DNA from: Acidobacteriota bacterium
GTDB lineage: Bacteria > Acidobacteriota > Thermoanaerobaculia > Thermoanaerobaculales > Thermoanaerobaculaceae
NCBI GenBank assembly: GCA_016213675.1
Contig: JACQZW010000024.1
Coordinates: forward strand, 1-64,000
Reading direction: 5' to 3'
Length of the DNA stretch: 64,000 nt
The translations under genes and the position numbers were made by a program. Shown piece after piece: positions 32,645-41,600 of the stretch. The notes beneath the pieces are model-generated. The model had not been told where the DNA came from and did not search any database. It saw only the letters and a program-made list of their open reading frames with translations. Numbering within the stretch: the first letter of the stretch is position 1; every line of letters begins with the position of its first letter.

Positions 32645-35095
32645 TCAGGCCGATGCGCTGCGGAGGAGCGTCGCCAGCTCGTCGGCGGGCAAGGCAGCGG
32701 CGAATAGGTGGCCCTGGTAGGCGTCGCAGCCGTGCGCGTGGAGGACCTCGAGCTGGGCAGGGGTCTCGACGCCCTCCGCCACGACGCCGAGCCTGAGGCC
32801 GTGCCCTAGCTCGATGGCCGCGCGCGCGATGGCCCGGTCGGTCTCGTCGTCGGCGATCTGGCGGATGAAGGAACCGTCCAGCTTGAGTCGGTCGATGGGG
32901 AAGCGCCGCAGGTGCTTGAGCGACGAGTAGCCGGTGCCGAAGTCGTCGAGGGCGAGCGTGACGCCGAGGGCCTTGACGGCCTTGAGGGTGCCGACCGCGG
33001 CCTCGAGGTTGGTCACGACCGAACCCTCGGTGATCTCGATCTCGAGCAGACCGGGGTCAAGGCCGGTCTCCGCCAGGGTCGCGCCGATTTGCTCGGTGAG
33101 GGGCGAAGTGGAGATTTCCTTTGCCGACATGTTGACCGCCACGCGAAGCGGGGGGAGACCCTCGGCCAGCCACGTGCGCATCTGGCGGCAGGCAGCGCGG
33201 AGGACCCACGCGCCGATGCCCTCGACCAGTCCGGTGTCCTCGGCGAGCTGGATGAACGAGCCGGGAAAGACGAGCCCCAGGTCCGGGTGGCGCCAGCGGA
33301 CGAGCGCCTCGACGCCGACGATCCCGCCGGTTCGCACCGACACCGGCGGTTGGAAGTGGAGGACGAACTCGTCGTGGCGCAGGGCATGGCGCAGGCCGCT
33401 CTCCAGGCGGAAGCGCTCCTCCGCCGTACGGGTCAGCTCGTCGGTGTAGAACTGCAGGCTGCCGCGGGCCTGCTCTTTGGCGCGGTACATGGCGCTGGCC
33501 GCGTGGTTCATGAGGGCGGTGAGGTCGTCCCCGTCTTCCGGGCAGACGCTGACGCCGATGCAGGCCGTGATGAAGAGCTCGTTACCGGCGAAGGTGAACG
33601 GGGCGGCCAGAGTGTCGAGGATCCTGCGCGCGACCGCACCGGCGCTGGCGGCTTCGTTCGGCTCCTCGAGGAGCACCGCGAACTCGTCGCCGCCCCAGCG
33701 GCCGACGGTGTCGTCCGCCCTCACACAGAAGCCCAATCGTTCGGCCACTTCGCGGAGCAGCTCGTCCTCGGCGGGGTGGCCGAGGGAGTCGTTGAGGCGC
33801 TTGAACCGGTCGAGGTCGAGGTCGAGGAGCATCACGGCGACGCGGCCGTTGGTGCGGCGGGCGCGCGCCAACGCGTGTTCGCCCCGCGCAGCGAAGAGAA
33901 GCCGGTTGGGCAGGCCGGTGAGTGGGTCGTGGTGGGCGAGGAACCTGAAGCGCGCCTCGCTCTCCTTGATCGCGCTGAGGTCCGAGAAGACGCCGACGTA
34001 ATTCGCCACGTGACCCTGCTCGTCACGGACGACGTTGATGGAGAGCAGCTCCGGGTAGATCACGCCGTTCTTCCGGCGATTCCAGATTTCGCCCTGCCAA
34101 CGCCCGTGGCCGCGGATCGCCTCCCACATCTCATCGTAAAACGCCTGGTCGTGGCGGCCAGACTGGAGGAGGCTCGGTTGCTTTCCGACCACCTCCGCCT
34201 CGCCGTAGCCGGTGACCTCGCAGAAGGCTCGGTTCACCGCCAGGATGCGGAGCTTCGAATCGGTGATCACGACCCCTTCGGTGGTGTCCTCGACCGCGAC
34301 CCCGGCAAGACGCAGGCCGTCCTCGGCGCGCTCCCGCGTGGCGACCTCGATCCGCAGGCGGCCGCTGGCCTCGCCGACGTCGGTGCCGCGCGCTCGCGTC
34401 CGCTGCTCGAGCTCCGCAGAGAGCTCGGCCAATTGTCGGGCCAGGTCGAGATTCCCGATCCGCGCCCGGGCCATGCCGATGACCTGCCAGAGCAGCGGCA
34501 GCAGCGTCGCCATCTGAGCGCCGGTGCGACGGTTGTCGGCGGCGATGAAGGTGCCTCCGGGGGTATCGTCCGGGGGGAACGACAGCAGGACGACGCTCGT
34601 CGGAGTCCAGCCACCCCCGGGGAGCGACAGCGCGCCGGCGGGGAGGGACCACTCCCGGGAGCCGCGAACCGTCGCGGCGAGCTCCTCGGCAACGGTCGCC
34701 GGGACGAGCAGCGTGGCGCCGCTCGGCCCGCCGTGCGCGAACGCCGTCCGCTCGGGTCGGATGACCAGGCCGGCGTCCGTGGTTTCGACGAACCCGCAGT
34801 ACGGCAGGTCCTTGAGAATCGACACCCGCTTGAGGACGGTCGCGAGGATGCCGGCGGTGTCCTTGCACCGGCTGATCGCCTCGGCGACCAGCCCGAGGAG
34901 CGGGATGCCCTCGGCCTGCTCCGCGAGGCTGTCGTTCTCGGCCTGGCTGACGCGCAGGCGCACCTCGAGGTCCCGGCAGCGCGCTTCGAGCTCGTCGACC
35001 ACCGACGAATTCCGCGAGGGAGCCGACGATCGCGCCGGCCAGGTGCTGCGGCTCGTCGACCTGACCGGTCTCCTCGGGCTGGTGTGCGGCGGCAT
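32645..35095 (-). CDS. GAF-PAS-GGDEF-EAL cyclic-di-GMP protein
   Basis: An 816-residue (from ATG 35095) cytoplasmic protein for c-di-GMP turnover. It has a GAF-like region (about 65-215), a coiled coil, a PAS domain (262-380), a GGDEF domain with intact GGDEF at 468-472 and an upstream inhibitory-site RADD (459-462), and an EAL domain with EALVRW at 596, NMSAKE, DDFGTGYSS (717-725) and EGVET. Both catalytic signatures are intact. The first ~30 residues (Arg/Ser/Pro-rich) look unnatural. Promoter spacing and the leader instead favour ATG 35158, from which an in-frame TAG stops translation after 19 codons, so the 5' end may be frameshifted or coupled to a leader peptide. Confidence 0.88.
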   Translation of the reverse strand: MPPHTSPRRPVRSTSRSTWPARSSAPSRNSSVVDELEARCRDLEVRLRVSQAENDSLAEQAEGIPLLGLVAEAISRCKDTAGILATVLKRVSILKDLPYCGFVETTDAGLVIRPERTAFAHGGPSGATLLVPATVAEELAATVRGSREWSLPAGALSLPGGGWTPTSVVLLSFPPDDTPGGTFIAADNRRTGAQMATLLPLLWQVIGMARARIGNLDLARQLAELSAELEQRTRARGTDVGEASGRLRIEVATRERAEDGLRLAGVAVEDTTEGVVITDSKLRILAVNRAFCEVTGYGEAEVVGKQPSLLQSGRHDQAFYDEMWEAIRGHGRWQGEIWNRRKNGVIYPELLSINVVRDEQGHVANYVGVFSDLSAIKESEARFRFLAHHDPLTGLPNRLLFAARGEHALARARRTNGRVAVMLLDLDLDRFKRLNDSLGHPAEDELLREVAERLGFCVRADDTVGRWGGDEFAVLLEEPNEAASAGAVARRILDTLAAPFTFAGNELFITACIGVSVCPEDGDDLTALMNHAASAMYRAKEQARGSLQFYTDELTRTAEERFRLESGLRHALRHDEFVLHFQPPVSVRTGGIVGVEALVRWRHPDLGLVFPGSFIQLAEDTGLVEGIGAWVLRAACRQMRTWLAEGLPPLRVAVNMSAKEISTSPLTEQIGATLAETGLDPGLLEIEITEGSVVTNLEAAVGTLKAVKALGVTLALDDFGTGYSSLKHLRRFPIDRLKLDGSFIRQIADDETDRAIARAAIELGHGLRLGVVAEGVETPAQLEVLHAHGCDAYQGHLFAAALPADELATLLRSASA

Positions 35096-35098
35096 GAC

Positions 35099-35158
35099 CT
35101 ACGCCAGCCGCGCGTTTCCGACCAGCCTGTCTGCGTGTACGACACGTGAGCGGTTCAT
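35099..35158 (-). CDS. 19-codon leader ORF upstream of GGDEF-EAL gene
   Basis: It encodes MNRSRVVHADRLVGNARLA and a TAG, followed 3 nt later by the ATG of the GGDEF-EAL frame. The ribosome binding site AAGGAAAGACGATCCGAC resembles the conserved leader of the other box A/B genes, and the ATG sits 37 nt from CTAG, the usual distance. It is either a true leader peptide with coupled restart or the real N-terminus separated by indels. In between, a third frame (about 35095-35010) reads HAAAHQPEETGQVDEPQHLA, with G or C at nearly every third position. Confidence 0.5.
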   Translation of the reverse strand: MNRSRVVHADRLVGNARLA

Positions 35159-35194
35159 GTCGGATCGTCTTTCCTTAAGAGTACTTCCCGAAAT

Positions 35195-35269
35195 CTAGCC
35201 TGCGTCCACCCCGCCGGGAAGCGCAATTACTACTCAGCACCCGGGCCGCGATGTGGGTAGAAACCACCC
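35195..35269 (-). promoter_or_regulatory. Box A/B/CTAG promoter P6
   Basis: On the minus strand: box A GGGTGGTTTCTACCC (35269-35255), box B GAGTAGTAATTGCGCTTCCC (35235-35216) and CTAG (35198-35195). Spacing is conserved at 19 and 17 bp. It serves the GGDEF-EAL gene. Confidence 0.88.
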
Positions 35270-35330
35270 CTTCGACACCCACGTCCGATCACCGGCCCCC
35301 GCGCGCCCGGTGCTCCGGGTAGAACCGGTA

Positions 35331-37265
35331 TCAGACGCTCAGGACCAGCGCGTCGTCGGGTCCCGTGGGCGCCTCCGGGGCCGGCGGCGGCACCCGCGGC
35401 TCGCGTTCGCCGATCTGCTGACGCCACATGGCGTAGTAGAGGCCCCGCCGCTCCACGAGCTCGTCGTGGCTGCCCGTCTCGACGATGCGCCCGCGCTCGA
35501 GCACGTGGATCGTCTCCGCGTGCGCGACCGTGCTCAGCCGGTGCGCGATCAGGATGACCATGTGCTGCCGGCTGCCCGAGACGTCACGCATCGAGGCCGT
35601 GACCTCCCGCTCGGTGATGGAGTCGAGGGCCGAGGTCGCCTCGTCGAAGATGAAGAGCCTCGGGTGGCGGAGGAGCGCGCGGGCGATCGACAGGCGCTGG
35701 CGTTCGCCGCCCGACACCCGCAGCCCGCTCTCGCCGATGCGGGTGGCGAGCCCCTGGTGCGAGCGCTCCAGGAGCGGACCGGCCGAGGCCCGGTGAAGGG
35801 CCTCCAGCATCTCCTCGTCGGTCGCCTCCGGCTTCACGAGCTGGAGGTTCTCGCGGATCGTCCCGGAGAAGAGCTGCGGGTCCTGCGTGACGAAGCCGAT
35901 CTGGCGCCTCACCCGGTTGTAGCGCAGCTCGTTGATCGGGACGCCGTCGATGGTGATGACGCCGCTCGTCGGAGCGTAGAGCCCGACGAGGAGCTTCACG
36001 AGCGTCGACTTGCCGCTGCCCGAGGGGCCGACGAAGGCGATGGTGTCTCCCAGCCGGGCGCCGAAGCTGATGTGGTCGAGGGCGTTCTCCGCCGCCCCCC
36101 GATAGCGGAAGACCACGTCCTCGAAGCGCAGGCTCTCGATGTCGCCGATGTCGACGGGGTCCTCCGGACGCTGCTCGACCGGTGTCGCCATGAGCTGTCC
36201 GAACGTCAGCAGTGACGCCTCTACCTCCCGGAAGTTGAGGAGGACGTTCCCGAGCTGCTGCAGCGGGCCGAAGATCGTGTTGAGGATGAACTGGAACGCG
36301 ATCAGCTCACCGGGCGAGAGGGCCTTGCGGAAGATGAGCCAGAGCAGGATGAAGAGGATCGACTGTCGCAGCACGTTGATGATCGTGCCCTGCAGGAACG
36401 ACAGCCCCCGGATCTTCTTCACCTTCGCCATCTCGAGGTCGAAGATCCGCCGCGTGTAGCCGGCGAGGCGCCGGATCTCCGCCCTGGTGAGGCCGAGGCT
36501 CTTCACGAGCTCGATGTTGCGCAGCGACTCGGTGACGGCCCCCGCCATCCGAGTCGTCTCGCGCACGACCTGCCGCTGCACCGTCTTGATCTTCCGGCTC
36601 AGCAGGCCCGTCAGAGAGCCCAGCAGGAGCACCCCGATCCCGAACGTCGGAATCAAGAGCCAGTGTCGGGTCACGCCGTACCAGACCAGGAAGCCGATCC
36701 CGACGAGGGACGAGAAGAGGACCGTCACCGACGCGTTGACGAACCGCTCGGTGTCGGTCCGGACCTTCGAGAGCAGCGCCATCGTCTCGCCGCTGCTGCG
36801 GTCCTCCATCTCCTGGAACGAGAGCCGCAACGTCCGGCGCAGGCCGTCGTTGAACATCTCCATGCCGACCGTCTGCACCAGGAGCCGCATCACGTACTCC
36901 TGCAGGGCGGACGCCAGGCGGGCGGCGAGGGCGACGGCAGCCGCCACGAGCAGCCAGCCGAGCGCGCCGCGGACCAGCTCGGCCTGTGCGAGGCCACCGG
37001 GGTCGAGGACGTACCGGTCGACGATCCGGGCGAAGATCAGCGGGTCGACGAGCGTCAGGACCTGGGCGAGACCGGCGAGGAGGAGCGTGAGCGCCACGAG
37101 CCCCAGGTGCGGGCGCAAGTAGCCCCGGAGGATCACCATCGCGGCCTCGCCCGTCGGCGTCGGCCGCGCCCGCCTTGCCCGGTCTTCTCCAGCCTCGGCG
37201 CCCGAGGGCGGCCGCGCGTCCGCAGGCGGGGATGCCTCCGGCGACGTCGTCCTGCCGGCGGTCAT
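35331..37265 (-). CDS. ABC exporter, fused membrane and ATPase domains
   Basis: A 644-residue half-transporter of the MsbA/lipid-exporter type. Six TM helices (about 70-370) are followed by an ATPase domain with Walker A GPSGSGKST, Q-loop FVTQDPQ, signature VSGGERQRLSIARALL, Walker B LFIFDEATSALD and the switch His in LIAHRLST. It should work as a homodimer exporting lipids, peptides or drugs. The frame is open to 37355, but the ATG at 37265 gives the usual short N-terminus. It lies 147 nt after the P7 gene and could be read from P7. Confidence 0.9.
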   Translation of the reverse strand: MTAGRTTSPEASPPADARPPSGAEAGEDRARRARPTPTGEAAMVILRGYLRPHLGLVALTLLLAGLAQVLTLVDPLIFARIVDRYVLDPGGLAQAELVRGALGWLLVAAAVALAARLASALQEYVMRLLVQTVGMEMFNDGLRRTLRLSFQEMEDRSSGETMALLSKVRTDTERFVNASVTVLFSSLVGIGFLVWYGVTRHWLLIPTFGIGVLLLGSLTGLLSRKIKTVQRQVVRETTRMAGAVTESLRNIELVKSLGLTRAEIRRLAGYTRRIFDLEMAKVKKIRGLSFLQGTIINVLRQSILFILLWLIFRKALSPGELIAFQFILNTIFGPLQQLGNVLLNFREVEASLLTFGQLMATPVEQRPEDPVDIGDIESLRFEDVVFRYRGAAENALDHISFGARLGDTIAFVGPSGSGKSTLVKLLVGLYAPTSGVITIDGVPINELRYNRVRRQIGFVTQDPQLFSGTIRENLQLVKPEATDEEMLEALHRASAGPLLERSHQGLATRIGESGLRVSGGERQRLSIARALLRHPRLFIFDEATSALDSITEREVTASMRDVSGSRQHMVILIAHRLSTVAHAETIHVLERGRIVETGSHDELVERRGLYYAMWRQQIGEREPRVPPPAPEAPTGPDDALVLSV

Positions 37266-37412
37266 CGCCACTCGACCCGTTGCTCGGCGCCGGGCGGGCA
37301 GACGCCTGGTCCCGGCCGGGCCAGGCGCTCCCCGACTGGCCGCCCCTGGCTCCACGGCGGGCGTCTGTAAGCAGGCGCGGCCACCTCACCGGCCGAGGCC
37401 ATCACGCCACCT

Positions 37413-37964
37413 TCATGCAGTGTGTTGCGGCTCGCTGACCAGCTCCTCGAAGAGCGTCCTGTAGTGAATCATCGCGTGGCGCAGGTCTTCGGTGTTGGCC
37501 TGTCCCTTGGCCTGGCGGACCGCGATCTCGTGGGCGGACCGGTAGTTCGCCAGGACCAGCGGGTGGTCAACGGAGATGTCGGCCGCACGCTGCTCGAAGG
37601 CGGTCACCGGATAGCCGCGCGTGGACATCACATCCCCGAGCAGTTGGTCGGCTTCCGCGACCGCCCCGGCGGGGCCGTCCACGAACCGCGTCTGGATCTT
37701 GCGCCAGGAGTCCTCGAAGCGCATGCGATCGGCGGGCGCGAGCGGTTGGACGTGGAAACCCTCCACCCGGGCGGTGCGCTTGTCGAGCCCGGCTTCCGCC
37801 AGCCGCCGGCTGCCGCCTTCCTCCACGGCGCGCGCATACTCGGCGCCGCCGAACTTGCCGCGCAGTCCTGCGGTCCGGCGGTTCCGGAGAACGACCAGCG
37901 TGCCGATGGCCGCCGCCGCGATCAGGACGAACGCGATGATTGCAGCAAGTGTTGTCATGCTCAT
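37413..37964 (-). CDS. Membrane-anchored protein of unknown function
   Basis: A 183-residue protein with one N-terminal TM helix (residues 5-27, TLAAIIAFVLIAAAAIGTLVVLR) and a basic stop-transfer RNRR. The helical soluble domain includes FGGAEYARAVEEGGSRRLAEAGL, RFEDSWRKIQTRFVDGPAGAVAEADQLL and YRSAHEIAVR. I recognise the architecture from conserved hypothetical proteins but know no function. GGAGGCAGGTC precedes the start. Promoter P7 places it in the same regulon as the stress genes around it. Confidence 0.82.
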   Translation of the reverse strand: MSMTTLAAIIAFVLIAAAAIGTLVVLRNRRTAGLRGKFGGAEYARAVEEGGSRRLAEAGLDKRTARVEGFHVQPLAPADRMRFEDSWRKIQTRFVDGPAGAVAEADQLLGDVMSTRGYPVTAFEQRAADISVDHPLVLANYRSAHEIAVRQAKGQANTEDLRHAMIHYRTLFEELVSEPQHTA

Positions 37965-38014
37965 GACCTGCCTCCGGGTTCCGGTGCGAGTCTGTCGCTG
38001 AACCCATCTCGAGT

Positions 38015-38089
38015 CTGGTCCTCGAGTCGCCCGCCGGAAAGAGCACTTACTACCCGGGAGCCATCGCGCGTCGTGGGTAGTAAGTACCC
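38015..38089 (-). promoter_or_regulatory. Box A/B/CTAG promoter P7
   Basis: On the minus strand: box A GGGTACTTACTACCC (38089-38075), box B GGGTAGTAAGTGCTCTTTCC (38055-38036), and CCAG in place of CTAG (38018-38015). Spacing is still exactly 19 and 17 bp. The ATG is 51 nt away. Confidence 0.88.
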
Positions 38090-38104
38090 CTCCGGTTCGT
38101 GCCG

Positions 38105-38443
38105 TCAGGCGATCTTGCCCGCGGTGCCGGGTCGTGGTGTCTTGACCACCAGGAACCGGAACGGGGCCGCGCCCGGGTTTGCGAGCGCGTGCGGGATGCC
38201 GGCGGGGCTCTCGATCAGCATGTCCCGCGATACCTCGGCCTTCTCCGCGCCGATCTCGACGGTCCCGGCGCCCTCGAGCACGTAGAAGAACACGTCCACC
38301 GGGGTGGTGTGCCGCTTCAACGCCTCGCCGGGGCCGAGGGTGATGTGGGCGACCACGGCATGCGGCGAGTCGGAGAGCGGACGAACGCTCACGCCGTGGG
38401 GGTTGACCTTCTGCTCTGCGCTCAGGGCCTCGATGATCTTCAT
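38105..38443 (-). CDS. Cupin-domain protein
   Basis: A 112-residue cupin. Motif 1 is GEALKRHTTPVDVFFYVLEGAG, with His38 and Asp42 in the metal-ligand positions, and motif 2 PAGIPHALANPG contains a His. AAGGAGATGAGAGC gives a strong ribosome binding site. It lies 187 nt downstream of the glucan synthase gene and may be co-transcribed. The substrate is unknown; small cupins of this type often act as metal-binding storage or isomerase-like proteins. Confidence 0.85.
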   Translation of the reverse strand: MKIIEALSAEQKVNPHGVSVRPLSDSPHAVVAHITLGPGEALKRHTTPVDVFFYVLEGAGTVEIGAEKAEVSRDMLIESPAGIPHALANPGAAPFRFLVVKTPRPGTAGKIA

Positions 38444-38630
38444 GCTCTCATCTCCTTTTCCTACAAGCTCGTCGGAATGCTGCCTCGACCGCCGACCGCC
38501 CGCTGCGGGCCCCGCGTCGTCGCAGGGCGTCGTCTGCGGTTGCAGCGAGGGTGTCGGGCGCCGTTTAGACGGTCCCTGCATCCCTCGGACAGCTCCTCCT
38601 GATGGTCCGGTTCCGCGCCTGGGGCACTCG

Positions 38631-41600
38631 TCAATCCTCGTCGGCGCCGAGCACGACACGTACGCGGTGGCGGCGCCCGTCGTCGACGAGCGGAATCGCG
38701 GCCCCGTCGACGGGCGCTCCGTCGAGCTCGACGCTCGCCACGCCCCGGCAGCGCCGCTCCGGGTTGTCCACGACGATCGTGTAGTGCGTCGCTCCGACGC
38801 GCCACTCGATCGAGTAGGTCGGCCACGACGACGGGATGCAGGGGTCCACCGTGAAGGAGGTGCCGAGGCGCTTGAGCCCGAGGATCCCCTCCAGGCCGAC
38901 CCGGTACATCCAACCCGCCGACCCGGTGTACCAGGTCCAGCCGCCGCGTCCCCGGTGCGCGGGGTGGTCGTAGACGTCCCCCGCGACCGCGTAGGGCTCG
39001 GTCATGTACTTCGCGACCTGGCCCGCCGTCCGCGCGTGGTTGATGGGGTTGAGCATGTGGAAGAGCTCCACCGCCTCGTCGCCGCTCCCGAGCCGCGTCA
39101 GCGCGAGGACGACCCAAGCCGCCGCGTGCGTGTACTGCCCGCCGTTCTCGCGGATCCCCGGGATGTACCCCTTGATGTACCCCGGGTCGAGCGCCGTGCG
39201 ATCGAAGGGTGGCGAAAGGAGCAGGATGACGCCCGAGCCGCGCCGGACCAGGTGGGCACGGACGGCGCCCATGGCGCGCTCGGCGCGCGGTCCCGGCGCC
39301 GCGCCCGACAGCACGGCCCAGGTCTGGGACACCGAGTCGATCTTCCCCTCGTCGTTCTGGGACGAGCCCAGCGGGGTGCCGTCGTCGAAGTATGCACGGC
39401 GGTACCACTCGCCGTCCCAGCTCTGCTCCAGCATGGTTCCCAGCCGCTCGCGCTCGGCACGGTAGCGGGCCGCGCGAGGCGCCTCGCCCCGCTCGTCGCA
39501 CAGGGGTGCGAACGCGCCGAGGACGGCGTGCAGGAACCAGCCGACGAAGATGCTCTCTCCGCGTCCCTCGGGGCCGACGTTGTTGAAGCCGTCGTTCCAG
39601 TCGCAACTCCCGATGAGCGGCAGGCCGTGCGCGCCGGCGGTGAGCGCGCGATCGATGGCCCGCAACCCGTGCTCGAACAGCGTGCCCGTCTCGCCGGAGA
39701 CGGCCGGGATGCCGTACGCCTCGGGCTCTCCGTCCGGGACGGCCGGCGATTCCAGGAACGGCACCTGCACGTCGAGGACGGTGAGGTCCCCGGTGGCCCC
39801 GACGTACTCGGCGACCGCGTAGGGGAGCCAGAGAAGGTCGTCCGAGCAGCGGGTCCGGATGCCCTGGCCGCCCGGGGCGTTCCACCAGTGCTGCACGTCC
39901 CCCTCCACGAACTGGCGCGCGGCGGCCCGGAGGAGGTGCTCGCGGGTGAGGTCCGGCCGCGTGAACATGAGCGCCAGGACGTCCTGGAGCTGGTCGCGGA
40001 AGCCGTACGCGCCGCTCGCCTGGGAGTAGCCGGAGCGCGCCCACAGGCGGCACGCGAGGTCCTGGTAGAGGAGCCACCGGTTGACGAGGAGGTCGAAGGA
40101 GTCGTCGGGGGTGGTGACCCGCACGGCGTCCAGGGTGTCGTCCCACGAGGCCTCGACCGCGAGGAGCTCGGCCTCGGCAGCCGCGGCGCCGCCAGCGCCT
40201 GCGAACCGCCGCAGGAGCGCGCGGGCCTCCGCGGCGTCACGCCCCTCCCCGAGGAGGAACACGACGCGCCGCGTCGCGCCGGGCTCGAGCTCCACGACCG
40301 TCTGCAGCGCCGCGCACGGGTCGAGGCCGGCGCCGAAGCGGTCGAGCAGCCGCGGCCGGCCGAGCGCGGCCGCCCGCGCCAGCGAGCCGTTGCGGCCGAG
40401 GAACTCCAGGCGGTCCCCGGTGGCGGAGGCGATGGGCTCGCTGGCGGCGGCGAACGCCACGCGCTCGCGGTCCTGGCCGTACAAGTTGCGCGCCAGGACC
40501 GCGCCGGTCCCGGCGTCGCGCTCCGTCGCGACGAACCTCGGGCCGCTCGCGCTGGGCGGGCCGAGCAGCCACTCGTTGTACGAGAACAGGGCGAGGCGCC
40601 GCGGCCGGTCGGAGCGGTTCGTCAACGTCAGGACCGACAGCTTCACCGGCTCGTCCCGGGCCACGAACACCGCGAGCTCCTGCGCGATGCCATGCGCGGC
40701 GTGGGAGAACCGCGTCACGCCCGCCGCGTGGCGCACCACCCAGCGCGGCGAGCGGGAGGTCCGCCGGAGGGGCGTTGGCGTGGCACCCCACAGGGCCCCG
40801 CTCTCCTCGTCGCGGACGAAGATCGCCTCGGCGGTCGGGTCGGTGACCGCGTCGTTGGCGAACGGCGTGAGCCGGTTCTCGCGGCTGTTCTCGGCCCAGG
40901 TGTGGGCCGCCCCGGAGGTGGTGACGATGGCCCCGAAGCGCGGGTTGGCGAGGACGTTGATCCAGGGAAGCGGGGTCTCGCGGTCGCCCTCGAGGACGAC
41001 GACGTACTCGCGGCCGTCGTGCGTGAAGCCGCCGAGGCCGTTCTCCAGGAGGAGCGGCGGCGGCTGCGGGTCGGCGTCCGTCCGGCCCTCTTGGTCCGCA
41101 GCGGCCGGATCGTCGGCCTCGCCGACCGGCACGCCGGTCGACGGGAGCGGGAGGTCGACCTCCGTGAGGTCGAGCTGCTGCTCCAGGGTGCCGCGACCAC
41201 CGGACAGCACCGCCCGGGCGACGACGCTCAGGAGGACCGCCTCGGTCTCCGTGACCGTATCGCCCTGGAGGAGGAACACCCCGCCCGGCTGCCCCTTCCA
41301 AGCGCTCCACGGCCCGCCGTCAACGAGCTGGGTGAGCTGGCGGGCCATCTCGTCGCGGTAGCTCTCCGAGCGCTCGTTCAGGATCACGACGTCCGCCTTC
41401 AGCCCCTTGAGGCGCCAGAGCTCGTGTGCGGTCAGGACCTGCCGGACGAGCTGGATGTCGTCCGGCTCCTTGACGCGGACGAGGACGATCGGGAGGTCGC
41501 CCGAGATGCCGAACCGCCAGAGGCCGTCCTGCCCGAGGGTGTTCCGCGCCAGGGTCTCCCCGTCCGCCCGCAGGGATGCGTCGGAGAAGAACACCCGAGA

